From: Pseudomonas mendocina
Lineage (GTDB): Bacteria > Pseudomonadota > Gammaproteobacteria > Pseudomonadales > Pseudomonadaceae
NCBI GenBank assembly: GCA_037482215.1
Contig: CP148074.1
Location: 806,001-870,000, forward strand
Direction of reading: 5' to 3'
DNA length: 64,000 nt
Below, in pieces: positions 16,572-25,484 of the stretch; position 1 is the first letter of the stretch, and every line of letters begins with the position of its first letter. A program made the position numbers and the translations under genes. The notes beneath the pieces are model-generated. The model saw only the letters and a list, made by a program, of their open reading frames with translations. It was not told where the DNA came from and searched no databases.

Positions 16572-17660
16572 TCAGTCTGAATGGTTGACGAGCTCACTGA
16601 GCAACTGGTTGACCTGCATACTGCTCTGCTCCATGTCGTTTACTGCGCGCAGGACCTTGTTCCAGTCCTGGCTTTGGGCGGCATGCAGGGCCTCATGGGC
16701 GGCATCGTGTACCAGTCGGTGCGGTTGTTCCAACTGTTGGTAGCTGCGTAGACGGCCATAGAGAGCCTGGGTATCGCTGTTTTTGTACCACTGCCCGAGT
16801 CGGCAAGTGTCGTGGTCACTAAGTTGAGTGTTGCTGTCGTGCTTGAACAGGCGCTGATAGACGGACAGCTTGAACAGCAGGTGGTCGAGTTTGACGGCTT
16901 CGCAGAAGGAGCCGAGGGCAATACCCTCAATCAGTTGGTTCATGTGCTCGCCGAGCACCACCATTTCATCAAGAGTCTGAGCTGAGCTGGAGACATCGCC
17001 AGCCAGGCGAGATGCTTCCTCGGAGAGGGTGCCGATGGAGCGGCTGGCGGTTTCGGTTTCCTGATTGATCGAGCCGACAAGCTGGCTGATTTCCTGGGTG
17101 GCCTGGGAAGTGCGTTGGGCCAGGGCGCGCACCTCGTCGGCAACCACGGCGAAACCGCGACCTTGTTCACCGGCCCGGGCAGCCTCGATGGCAGCGTTAA
17201 GAGCCAGCAGGTTGGTCTGGTCGGAAATTGCTTTGATCAGCTCGACGATGCGGCTGATCTCGCTGACCCGCTGCCGCAGAAGTTCTACGCTCTGCACGCT
17301 GCTGATCCCCTGCTCGGCCATGGTGCCGAGAGAGCTGGAGAAGCCGCCGAGCAGCGCCGAGGTTTGCTCGAAGACACCGCTGTGCTGGCGCAGCTTGTTA
17401 ACTTCGCCGCGCAGTTGGTCGGCTTGAGTCACAACACCATCACGGGTTTGCGACAGCGAGTCCTCGAACTGATCCAGTTTACTGTGCAATTGGCTTTGGT
17501 ATCGACTCTGTACATTCAGGTCGGTCAATTCTTGTTGATTCGACTGCTGCAGGCTACGCAAGGCCTCAAGCTCTTGCTGCATTGCGCGCTTTTCCTGCTC
17601 AAGCTGACTGACTTGTTGTTGCAGTGCTTCACTGTGCATGCGCCACTTGCGGTCGAACAT
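16572..17660 (-). CDS. Soluble chemoreceptor with C-terminal CZB domain
   Basis: A 362-residue methyl-accepting chemotaxis-type protein without membrane segments. Residues 1-70 form a coiled coil; the signalling hairpin tip lies near residues 140-190 ([40 protein letters not shown]). The chemoreceptor zinc-binding domain follows at about 250-350 ([37 protein letters not shown]), with the 3-His/1-Cys zinc set. CZB domains are reported to sense zinc or oxidants such as HOCl through the zinc-bound cysteine. It would link oxidant or thiol chemistry to motility or another Che-type pathway. It starts 154 bp from a divergent small gene. Confidence 0.9.
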   Translation of the reverse strand: MFDRKWRMHSEALQQQVSQLEQEKRAMQQELEALRSLQQSNQQELTDLNVQSRYQSQLHSKLDQFEDSLSQTRDGVVTQADQLRGEVNKLRQHSGVFEQTSALLGGFSSSLGTMAEQGISSVQSVELLRQRVSEISRIVELIKAISDQTNLLALNAAIEAARAGEQGRGFAVVADEVRALAQRTSQATQEISQLVGSINQETETASRSIGTLSEEASRLAGDVSSSAQTLDEMVVLGEHMNQLIEGIALGSFCEAVKLDHLLFKLSVYQRLFKHDSNTQLSDHDTCRLGQWYKNSDTQALYGRLRSYQQLEQPHRLVHDAAHEALHAAQSQDWNKVLRAVNDMEQSSMQVNQLLSELVNHSD

Positions 17661-17785
17661 GGTTTGACTCCGAGAATGCGATAGGCCGTTTCTACTTATC
17701 GCCTGTGGCCTGTAGAACTTAAGGCTTAGGTGCGCAGGTGTCTAGGAGTCCGGAGCGATTCACCTTGTTGAAGATTTGGTAGAGT

Positions 17786-17807
17786 CACTCCTTCAACTGA
17801 AGGAGTG
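17786..17807. promoter_or_regulatory. 10-bp stem-loop covering a ribosome site
   Basis: CACTCCTTCA and TGAAGGAGTG form a perfect inverted repeat with a 2-nt centre. The right arm contains the AAGGAG ribosome site of the gene at 17814. It could be an RNA hairpin that hides the ribosome site, or an operator. The too-short loop argues for a DNA site. Confidence 0.4.
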
Positions 17808-17813
17808 CTTCAC

Positions 17814-18122
17814 ATGGGATTTTATATCGAGTGCTACCGTGGGGCTGAGTTTTTACACGCTGGGCAACCCAGCACGATCAGCGCCGATCAGATAGAGCAA
17901 GTCGTTGATGAGACGACGCAGGTATCAACACCAGCGTTCAAAGGTGCTGACGAAGTGCGTCGAGCTACGTTCGCTGCGACTACACCTCAAGGGAAATTCA
18001 CCTGGCATGTACTCTTCAGTACCGGTGACGCCGATGACTGTGTGGAGGACGTTACGCTTGTCAGTGCTCCGTTGGATGCAGTCGTCAAGGTGACCCCTGG
18101 GTTTAAGATCAGGGATATCTGA
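17814..18122 (+). CDS. Small hypothetical protein
   Basis: I do not recognise this 102-residue protein (MGFYIECYRGAEFLHAG). It is soluble, acidic, lacks a signal peptide and has a single predicted alpha/beta domain. ATG 17814 is preferred over an in-frame ATG three codons upstream because AAGGAG sits at the right distance. It stands alone, divergent from the chemoreceptor and convergent with the plasmid-like cassette. Confidence 0.55.
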   Translation: MGFYIECYRGAEFLHAGQPSTISADQIEQVVDETTQVSTPAFKGADEVRRATFAATTPQGKFTWHVLFSTGDADDCVEDVTLVSAPLDAVVKVTPGFKIRDI

Positions 18123-18246
18123 TAGCGGAGTCCCTCTCGGGCTTGGCTGATTAGCAATCGCGCATCGGGCCTTATCAGCGAGAGACAAAAAATAAAGGAT
18201 CTCCCGCTCTTAGCGGAGCGGGGACATCCGTTTTCGCTGACGTCAG

Positions 18247-18423
18247 TCACTTGCTTGATGGTGCTGCCTGCAGTCGACAGAGGATCCAGCACGCCAGTAC
18301 CACCGCTATCAGCAATGGTGGAAAGCGTACCATCATAATCGCCAGCAACAAGACCGCCAGGCAGCCTGTCAGGATCCCGGCAAACATCATCGCAGCACCG
18401 AAAGTACGTAGCAGCCGTTTCAT
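18247..18423 (-). CDS. Small membrane protein in the plasmid-like cassette
   Basis: A 58-residue frame (MKRLLRTFGAAMMFAGILTG, then CLAVLLLAIMMVRFPPLLIAVVLACWILCRL) has two hydrophobic segments. Its ATG overlaps the stop of the RDF-like gene by 4 bp, which supports translation. The function is unknown. Confidence 0.55.
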   Translation of the reverse strand: MKRLLRTFGAAMMFAGILTGCLAVLLLAIMMVRFPPLLIAVVLACWILCRLQAAPSSK

Positions 18424-19319
18424 ACCTCCTCCTTCCGTGCGGCTTGCGCTTCCAACTTTTCAGCCAGGCTGGGCCTGCTGGAGGTGACTTGTGGTGTGGT
18501 TGTTGAGACGGGCACTTCACCTTCCTGGTAAAACTCCTCAACGATGGCGCTTACATCCTCCTCGCTGTCCTCAAAGGCACCGTTGCCGAATCCGCGTCGT
18601 GCGGCTTCATCCAAAGCAGCCTGATTGAAGCCTGCTGCCTGCCGTCGCGAATCGAGTTCACTGGCGGTTACCAGAGCCTCGGCCATGTCCATGCCGCCGC
18701 GTACTGTCAGGTCGGCGTAGAAGATCGGCGTGCCATGGCTCTGGCGTGTCGACTTACCACGCAGGCGCAGCTCCAGAGGCAGACAGGCCAGGCGGTTTCC
18801 AGAGATGGCTTGGAAGTAATGCAGGCGAGCGGCCAAGGTGCGGATGCTGTTGAAGCCAGTGGTGCGAAACACAAAGCTGCCCAGCGGATCCTCATCACCA
18901 ATGACCACATTCAGTCGGCCATAGGGCCTGCAGGCACCGCCTTTGGCTAACTGACAAGCGTCCGGCGATGGACAAGGCAACGACTGCATGCCGTCCTGAG
19001 TGACCCGTTTGCAGGTCTCGCCATTGCCGACGCAAACCGGTCGCCCCGATTGCCGGTCGAACAGCGTGTAGTCGGCTCGGAAATTCAGCTCCGGTTCGTT
19101 GAACAGCAGGCGTACCGGAATGCTGCGCAGCTTGTCGTCCTTGCCCTGACGTAGCTCGTCATTCAGCGGGTGCAGCAGCCAGCCGTCCTTACCCTGCAAC
19201 TGTGACGTGATGGTGAACTGGTCATCCTTCTCTGGCAGTCGCTTGCCGTTCTTCTCGATGACCTTACCGATGGAAATCCGCCCGAGTACCGGTGGAGTGA
19301 TAGCCAGACCTTTGAGCAT
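18420..19319 (-). CDS. Gp3-like / recombination directionality factor-like protein
   Basis: This 299-residue protein has the family features of the RDF-like (phiRv1 Gp3-type) proteins found on plasmids and integrative elements, often annotated as 'hydrolase or metal-binding protein'. It has a Cys cluster at about 110-140 (CVGNGETC..C..C.LAKGGAC) that may bind zinc, and GSFVFRTTGFNSIRTL. The C-terminal 70 residues are acidic and disordered. Together with YqaJ and DUF932 genes it forms a cassette typical of conjugative elements. Whether it directs recombination here is unknown; the only integrase in view is of the tyrosine type. Confidence 0.7.
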   Translation of the reverse strand: MLKGLAITPPVLGRISIGKVIEKNGKRLPEKDDQFTITSQLQGKDGWLLHPLNDELRQGKDDKLRSIPVRLLFNEPELNFRADYTLFDRQSGRPVCVGNGETCKRVTQDGMQSLPCPSPDACQLAKGGACRPYGRLNVVIGDEDPLGSFVFRTTGFNSIRTLAARLHYFQAISGNRLACLPLELRLRGKSTRQSHGTPIFYADLTVRGGMDMAEALVTASELDSRRQAAGFNQAALDEAARRGFGNGAFEDSEEDVSAIVEEFYQEGEVPVSTTTPQVTSSRPSLAEKLEAQAARKEEV

Positions 19320-19411
19320 GGTGAGTCTCCTGGAAATGAAAAAAGGCCAGCCACGCAGCGCGAACTAGCATGGACTGGCCAAGGGGAGGGAATAGTTGGA
19401 AAAGCTGGGTT

Positions 19412-20416
19412 TCAGCCCACCAGGAAGCGTCGTGCACCCGGTTTCAGCATTGGGTACTTGGCCTGCAGGTAGGGCTTGTCCTTGAGCAACTGAGCGACAT
19501 CGAGACCGATACTGTCTTTGGCCTTGCGCCAGCTGACATAGCCACCGGAGAACTCCGCCCGGCTCGCGTCACCCATGGCCTGCTGCAGCATTTGCTTGAG
19601 TTCGGCCTCGCGCTTCTCCTTGTCGGCAATCGACTGACGCACTGCCTTCAGTTCAATGAAGGCTGCGGCCAGCCCCGCATGGCCACTAAAGTCGACGACC
19701 TGGCCGTTGTCCTCCGGATAGAGGCAGCGCAGCGCCAACTCAGCGGAAGCAGTGCCATCAGCCGGTGGCGGTGTATCGGTCTCCACGTACTGCCAGAACT
19801 TTCGCTCCAGCTCGATCAGCCGAGCGATCATCTGCTCATCCCGCTCGATGCGGTGGATCTCCAGTGTCTGACCGCCCAGCAGCACCGCCACATCTGCCGC
19901 ATGCTTGCCGGTGACGGCGAGCTGGTGCATCACCTGCAGCTGCACATACTCAGGCACGCCTTCTTTCCAGAGGCGTGCCCCGTTTATGCCGGCTGTCTTG
20001 CATTCGAGGATCTGCACATCGTCGGCCCCGATCACCTCGCGGTCGATGTTGGCCAGCATCCAGGGCAACTCCGGATCAGGATGCTGCAGCACGGCGTTGA
20101 TGCGCCGTACCTTGTTCTTAGTGCGCTTGCTGTAGTGCCAGGCCACGATGGGCTCCAGCACGTTGCCCCAGTACATCGGGCTTTCCTCATCCTGAGGATC
20201 AGCCTTGGGCATGCCAGCATCGCGCCCGGTCTTTTCCAGCCACAGCTCCAGCTGCGACTTATAGGGGTTCAGACCGACCGCCGCCGCAGCGTCCGAACTG
20301 CCGATGCCTTGCTTGCGGATCTGCAGCCAGTCCTCGCGTGGCAGCTCCTTGGTGCTGACCAGGCGCAGAGCCGGACGGGCTTTGCTGGTGCTGCGATTCA
20401 ATGAAGTGGCTTTCAT
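19412..20416 (-). CDS. YqaJ-family viral recombinase / exonuclease
   Basis: A 334-residue lambda-exonuclease-like protein. The start of the fold is seen in LPREDWLQIRKQGIGSSDAAAAVGLNPY, and the nuclease core in LPWMLANIDREV followed by VQILECKTAG (Asp, then Glu-x-Lys). Such enzymes chew 5' ends and work with a single-strand annealing protein. No annealing protein is seen nearby, but unknown neighbours could serve. ATG 20416 (MKATSLNRS) is preferred since the open frame upstream overlaps the region of the DUF932 gene end without homology. Confidence 0.88.
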   Translation of the reverse strand: MKATSLNRSTSKARPALRLVSTKELPREDWLQIRKQGIGSSDAAAAVGLNPYKSQLELWLEKTGRDAGMPKADPQDEESPMYWGNVLEPIVAWHYSKRTKNKVRRINAVLQHPDPELPWMLANIDREVIGADDVQILECKTAGINGARLWKEGVPEYVQLQVMHQLAVTGKHAADVAVLLGGQTLEIHRIERDEQMIARLIELERKFWQYVETDTPPPADGTASAELALRCLYPEDNGQVVDFSGHAGLAAAFIELKAVRQSIADKEKREAELKQMLQQAMGDASRAEFSGGYVSWRKAKDSIGLDVAQLLKDKPYLQAKYPMLKPGARRFLVG

Positions 20417-20490
20417 AGTGTTCACCTTGCAGAAATAGAAACGCCCGACCTGCAACGAAGCGGGTCGGGCGTTATGGGGTGGGTAAAAGG

Positions 20491-21459
20491 TCAAGCGACC
20501 AATTGCAGGGCGGTATCCAAGGCGCGTTGCTTGATCTGGGCACCCTGGCCGAACCAGGCAGAGTCGAGACGGTATTCCGTGCTGCGTGCCCGGCGCTCGT
20601 GATCGACGTACTCGGTCACGGCATTGAGCAAGCCCCAGGCGGTGCCGCGTGCCGAGTCCAGCTGGCTGCCGCGACCACGGCCTTCGTACAGCTCCTGCAC
20701 TTTGCGCAGAGCGCGCTCGTTCGGCAGCTGTTCAGGAAGCGGACTGGTCGGGCTGGTCTCACACATCACGTTCATAAAGAAGCCCAGCGCCTCATGCCAC
20801 TGCACCTTGCGTTCAGCCAGGTGGCGCATGCGGTACATAAACTCATCCCATTGCGAGACGGCGATACCGAGCTGCTTCTTCACCAGGTCACCATCGAAGC
20901 GGGTGCTGTGCGGCACCTTGATCGCACGGCTGGTGCCGTCCAGGGCGATGGTGAGGGTGTTATTGCAGACCACGCGAATGGTGGTGGGCGTTGCCGTGGT
21001 GGCCAGAGTGCCGTCGCAGGAAGTGGCCAACAGCAGGTAGCCATTCACCTGGTCGTTACCTTTGATTGCTGCACCCTGGCCGGTCCGCGCCAGCGCCCAG
21101 AACTTGCGCCCGCCCTTGAGTACGCCAGCAGTTTCCAGCTCGTAGCCGGAGACCTCGGTCAGGTCACGATAAAATTCGAGCACTTCCTGAGGCTGCACGG
21201 TGTGATAACGCTGCGAGACCACCGAAAGCGGTGCCTTGGTGTCCGAACGGTAGAGCACCTTCTGCTCGGGGAAAGAATGGATCGCGCCCAGATGGCCGAT
21301 AGCGTCCGACTTGAAATGCACAGGGCTTTCCAGGATCTGCCAGTCCATACCGGCTTCGCGTTGCCAGACTTCGATGGGCTGTTTCTGTGGCAGGTTGTTG
21401 CCCAGGCCGTGCCACGGAGTAGCGCCAACGTAGGCCATTTGTTCGATTTGATGAGCCAT
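20491..21459 (-). CDS. DUF932 plasmid/phage-type protein
   Basis: This 322-residue protein matches the DUF932/TIGR03299 family: WHGLGNNLP near the start, GRKFWALARTG, TTIRVVCNNTLTIAL, and a C-terminal LLNAVTEYVDHERRAR. The family is widespread on plasmids, ICEs and phages, next to recombination genes, and has no established role. ATG 21459 (MAHQIEQMAYVG) fits family starts. It belongs with the YqaJ and RDF-like genes, all on the same strand and separated by 70-100 bp. Confidence 0.88.
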   Translation of the reverse strand: MAHQIEQMAYVGATPWHGLGNNLPQKQPIEVWQREAGMDWQILESPVHFKSDAIGHLGAIHSFPEQKVLYRSDTKAPLSVVSQRYHTVQPQEVLEFYRDLTEVSGYELETAGVLKGGRKFWALARTGQGAAIKGNDQVNGYLLLATSCDGTLATTATPTTIRVVCNNTLTIALDGTSRAIKVPHSTRFDGDLVKKQLGIAVSQWDEFMYRMRHLAERKVQWHEALGFFMNVMCETSPTSPLPEQLPNERALRKVQELYEGRGRGSQLDSARGTAWGLLNAVTEYVDHERRARSTEYRLDSAWFGQGAQIKQRALDTALQLVA

Positions 21460-21556
21460 GACGAATTTCCTTTGGGTGCGGGCCGGCATAAAGCGCCACG
21501 CAGAGCGCAGCACCGGCAATCAGTGATGTATAAGTAAGAGGGGAACGGTGGCCGGA

Positions 21557-21886
21557 TCAGGCCGGCAGGTTGAAGCGATGACCGCAGAGCAGGCAGAGGT
21601 TGTGGGCCAGTACATGGCGATCGAGCGATTCGCCGAGCTGAGCGCCAATCGCACAGCCGCCGACGCCTCCGGCCAGCCCGCCGAGAATGGCGCCGGATAC
21701 CGAGCCGAGGGTGATGCCGACAGGGCCGGCGATTAGGCCTAGCGCTGCACCGGCCTTGCCTCCTGCCAGGGCGGCGCTTACGCCGCGTGCGAGGCCACCG
21801 ACGGCACCGATGGCCGCGCCCGCTTTCATGGCGTGATGGAAAGAAGCGACTTTGGGGGAGTGACAGCGAGGGCATTGCAACGACAT
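21557..21886 (-). CDS. Glycine-rich membrane protein with terminal zinc ribbons
   Basis: A 109-residue protein begins with CPRCHSPKV and ends with CLLCGHRF, giving a CxxC pair at each end that can form one zinc ribbon. Between them lie about 60 residues rich in Gly and Ala (GAAIGAVGGLARGVSAALAG...), likely two glycine-zipper membrane helices. I do not know its function. It is a usual companion of the DUF932 cassette. ATG 21886 was chosen because the CxxC motif follows at once. Confidence 0.65.
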   Translation of the reverse strand: MSLQCPRCHSPKVASFHHAMKAGAAIGAVGGLARGVSAALAGGKAGAALGLIAGPVGITLGSVSGAILGGLAGGVGGCAIGAQLGESLDRHVLAHNLCLLCGHRFNLPA

Positions 21887-22156
21887 GAGGTAAACCTTCT
21901 TGATGGTGATGTCATTGCTGTTATGTAGGGTTGAGATTTTTTTGAATCGAATGGCAGCTTTGCAGCTGCGAAACCAAGGGGGCAACAGGCTACAGTCGGC
22001 CAACAGCAGTCATCCGGCTTATACAAAATTATGGGCGATTCAGGTGGCAGGCCTGAGGCAGTGAAAAATTGGATCGTAGCTACCAGAGCTATACTTCAGC
22101 GATGCGTGAACGAAATCGAATCAAATACCAATCGCTAACGGAGCGTGCTGAGTAAC

Positions 22157-23806
22157 TTAAATATCGCGCCAGCTTATTAGGTGATCGGCCTTGGGTAGTG
22201 CTTGCTCACTATGGCCCAGAAGCAGCACTGTGCGGCCCTGTAACCACGCGTCAATGCGCGGTTTGATGCGTTCGCGTGTGGCCAGATCAAGCCCGGAGTA
22301 GGGCTCGTCGAGTATCACCAACGGCGCGTTACGTAGCAGCACACGGGCCAGCGCTAAGCGCCGACCTTCACCGCCCGAGAGTTGTTTGCCGGTTTCGCCT
22401 ACCCAGGTATTCAGGCCGTTAGCCGTGCCTTCAACCGTGTCGGCGAGGTCGACCATCTCCAGTGCCCACCACATTCGGTCATCACTTGCATCGGGCTGGC
22501 CGAGCAGCAGGTTGTCGGCGATGCTACCGTGTAGCAGTTCGGTCTCTTGGGTCAGGTAAGCTACTTTGCTGCGCCAAGCGTCGAGATCAAGCGCCGTTAA
22601 CGCTATATCAGCTACGCACACCTCGCCGCTGTCGGGGTCGATCAAGCGTGCGGCCAGTGCAGCTAAGGTTGATTTTCCGCAACCGGATGGTCCAATTACC
22701 GCTAGGCGCTTACCCGCCGCTATGTTCAATTTCAGTTGGCTAATACCGGCATACGCCACGTTTACCGCCTTCCAGCTCAGGACCATGACCGCAGGTACCG
22801 GTAGCGGCGCTATAGCGCGGGGCAAGCGTCCAACAATCGCCACCTGTTGGTTCAGCCGTGCTGCGGCAGCGGTGGTTGCGCCCCACTGGGCGAAGGCGGC
22901 GGGTAACACGCTAAAGGCTTCGTTAAGCCCCATCAGCGCCAAGGCGATCATCACCATCAGCGGTCCGCTGAGCAGCCCTTGCTGGTAGGCAAATACGCCA
23001 GCGAACAGGCCGAGCAGACTGGCCCCTAAGACACCGAATAACCCTAGTGTTTGAAACAGCACCACACGGCCTTGCAGGCTTAGTTGCTCAGTCAATAACT
23101 GTTGGCTGCGGCTAAGTAGAGCTTGTTGATGCATGGCCAGACTACCGGCAGCAGACAACTCAGCTAAGCCCTGCAGTTGCTCGATGCACTGCACGCGCAA
23201 GCCATCCAACTGCTCGACGCGGTTAGCACTCAGGCGCAGACCGGCGGTGGCCATGCCGGCGGTTACCAGTAGCAACAGCGCCAGCAGCACTAACAGCAGC
23301 GTTAGCGCCAGCATCGGATGAAAAAGCGCGACCAGCCCGCACACCAGCACAATCGCCAGTAAAGCCACAGCTGGTGGGGCCAGCAGGCGCAGGTAGAGCG
23401 TATCCAGCGCATCAATATCGGCGGTCAAGCGGTTGAGCCACTGCGCTGCGCGCAGCCGACCCAAGGTGGCACCGTCCAATTTCGCCAAGGCGCTAAAATG
23501 GCGAACGCGCAGATCGGCCAGCAAGCCAAGCACGGTGTTGTGGTTAAACACCCGCTCGGCATAGCGCGCTACCGTGCGCGACAGGGCAAAAAAACGGATG
23601 CCGCTGCCCGGCACATAAATATCAAAAAAAACTTTTTGCCCCGCGGCCCAAAGCAATGCAGTGACGCCGGTGGCGGTAATAAACCATCCCGACAAGGCCA
23701 GCAAGCCGATAGCGCTTAGTACGGTCAGCAGCATTAGCAGGGCGCCTGCTAACAGGCGCCCGCGCCAATGGCGCATGTCGCGCAGCCAGGGCAATAACTC
23801 AGTCAT
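22157..23806 (-). CDS. cydC: Thiol reductant ABC exporter subunit CydC
   Basis: This 549-residue ABC half-transporter has six membrane helices (residues 15-300) and an ATPase with Walker A GPSGCGKST, signature LSGGEGRRLALARVLL and Walker B LVILDEP. CydDC exports glutathione and cysteine to the periplasm and is needed to assemble cytochrome bd. The start overlaps cydD by 8 bp. It ends the cioA-cioB-cydD-cydC operon. Nothing is recognised between its stop and the DUF932 cassette. Confidence 0.93.
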   Translation of the reverse strand: MTELLPWLRDMRHWRGRLLAGALLMLLTVLSAIGLLALSGWFITATGVTALLWAAGQKVFFDIYVPGSGIRFFALSRTVARYAERVFNHNTVLGLLADLRVRHFSALAKLDGATLGRLRAAQWLNRLTADIDALDTLYLRLLAPPAVALLAIVLVCGLVALFHPMLALTLLLVLLALLLLVTAGMATAGLRLSANRVEQLDGLRVQCIEQLQGLAELSAAGSLAMHQQALLSRSQQLLTEQLSLQGRVVLFQTLGLFGVLGASLLGLFAGVFAYQQGLLSGPLMVMIALALMGLNEAFSVLPAAFAQWGATTAAAARLNQQVAIVGRLPRAIAPLPVPAVMVLSWKAVNVAYAGISQLKLNIAAGKRLAVIGPSGCGKSTLAALAARLIDPDSGEVCVADIALTALDLDAWRSKVAYLTQETELLHGSIADNLLLGQPDASDDRMWWALEMVDLADTVEGTANGLNTWVGETGKQLSGGEGRRLALARVLLRNAPLVILDEPYSGLDLATRERIKPRIDAWLQGRTVLLLGHSEQALPKADHLISWRDI

Positions 23807-25484
23807 CGGCCAACGTTCCGTTGTTCAAGCGTACAACGCGATCAGCCATGTGCATCAGGGCCGGGTGGTGGGTGGCGATGACCACTGTGCGGCCGGCTGC
23901 TGCCAGCGCCTGTAAGGCTTTGACCACGTCAGCTTCGCTCTCTTCATCCAGGCTCGCGGTGGGTTCATCTAGCAGCACCAAGGCGGCGTCGTTCAGCCAC
24001 ACCCGCGCTAACGCCAAGCGCTGCGCTTGGCCGCCTGAAAGCCCGCGACCGCTTTCGTCCAGCAGGCTATCGAGGCCCTGTGGTTGAGCGGCCAACAGTT
24101 TACTCAAGCCCACAGCCGCCAGTGCCCGCTGCAAGGCGGCCGCGTCTGCATGGGGCGCGGTGAGGCGCAGGTTATCGGCCCAACTGCCCTTAATCAGAAA
24201 CGGCCGCTGGCCCATCCACGCCAGTGGTTGCTCACCCGGCGGGCGGCCGAACAGGCTGATATGACCGGCATCTGGCTGGATAAAACCGGCTAGGCAATGC
24301 AGCAGACTCGACTTGCCTGACCCAGAGGGGCCGACCAGAGCCACCACCTCACCGGCCTTAATGCTCAGGTTTACGTCACGCAGGATTAAGCCGCGACCGA
24401 CATAACCAAGCTGCAGGTTCTGCACGGTGATGCCGTTGGCGTCGCCGCCTGGCTGTTGCGCGGTTAGTTCCGGGATGGTGCTACCCAGTGCCTCCAGTTC
24501 CGCCAATGCATCAGCTGCTGCCAACGCCGCTGCGCGGTCGTGATAATGCTGGGCCAAGCTGCGCAGCGGCTGGAAGAACTCCGGTGCCAGCAGCAGGATA
24601 AACAAGCCGCTAAAGAGGGTCAGCGACGGCGATGGGCCGTAGCTGATGTAGCCGAGCAAGCCAAAGCCGATGTACATGGCCACCACCGCAATGGCCACCG
24701 AGGCAAAGAACTCCAGCACCGCCGACGAGAGAAACGCCACCCTCAGCGTCTCCATCGTTACCTTACGGTACGCCTGAGTAGCTTCTTCGATACGACTGAC
24801 TGAGCGCTCAACCTGACCGAATAATTGCAAGCTGGTGAGGTTGCGCACCCGGTCGAGAAACTGTCCGGCCATGCGCCCGGCCTGCAGCACATGGCGCTGG
24901 CTAATGCGTTCGGCGTGCATGCCGACCAGGGCCATAAATAACGGAATAAGCGGTGCGGCCAGCAAGAGAAACAGCGCCGCAAGCCAATCCAGCCAGAACA
25001 CCAGCGCCACCAGCATCAACGGCACCAGCGCCGCCAGCCATTGCTGCGGCAGGTAACGGGCGTAATAGCCATCGAGGGCGTCGACTTGCTCGACCCATTG
25101 GTTGGTGAGGCTTGCACTGGGCAGCGCTGCCAAACGCACCGGCCCGAGCCGGGCCCACAAGGCGCTCAATTCCCCCCGCACCTGTTGGCGAACCTTGGCG
25201 CTAGCCAGTTGGCCTAGTCGCTCCTGCACGGCAGCCGCTAGCACACGCAGCAACACCGCCAACAGCAACGCAGCCATCGTTGGCCACAGGCTATGCGCCG
25301 GGGCCGCGTCGATCAGCAAGGCGTGCACCAGCCAGGCCATCAATCCCATTTGCGCCGCAATCGCCACACCGCCCAGCATGCCGGCCGCCACCGCGCCATG
25401 CAGCAACGGGCGAACGGCATGCTGCTGGCGGGTCAGCCAGTGGCGGCTGCGCTGGCTGCGGGTTTTATCAGTGATAGCCGACAC
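23799..25484 (-). CDS. cydD: Thiol reductant ABC exporter subunit CydD
   Basis: This 561-residue partner of CydC has six membrane helices, Walker [10 protein letters not shown], signature LSGGQAQRLALARVWL and Walker B LVLLDEPTASLD. Its start lies 17 bp inside the end of cioB. Because CydDC serves both bd oxidases of the island, and because cysteine and glutathione export alters periplasmic thiols, it also fits the sulfur theme. Confidence 0.93.
   Translation of the reverse strand: MSAITDKTRSQRSRHWLTRQQHAVRPLLHGAVAAGMLGGVAIAAQMGLMAWLVHALLIDAAPAHSLWPTMAALLLAVLLRVLAAAVQERLGQLASAKVRQQVRGELSALWARLGPVRLAALPSASLTNQWVEQVDALDGYYARYLPQQWLAALVPLMLVALVFWLDWLAALFLLLAAPLIPLFMALVGMHAERISQRHVLQAGRMAGQFLDRVRNLTSLQLFGQVERSVSRIEEATQAYRKVTMETLRVAFLSSAVLEFFASVAIAVVAMYIGFGLLGYISYGPSPSLTLFSGLFILLLAPEFFQPLRSLAQHYHDRAAALAAADALAELEALGSTIPELTAQQPGGDANGITVQNLQLGYVGRGLILRDVNLSIKAGEVVALVGPSGSGKSSLLHCLAGFIQPDAGHISLFGRPPGEQPLAWMGQRPFLIKGSWADNLRLTAPHADAAALQRALAAVGLSKLLAAQPQGLDSLLDESGRGLSGGQAQRLALARVWLNDAALVLLDEPTASLDEESEADVVKALQALAAAGRTVVIATHHPALMHMADRVVRLNNGTLADD

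Noticed and set aside
18420..21886. The RDF-like/YqaJ/DUF932 cassette as a phage-defence system
   Set aside because: These families are general plasmid and phage recombination genes and no effector or nuclease of a defence type is next to them.
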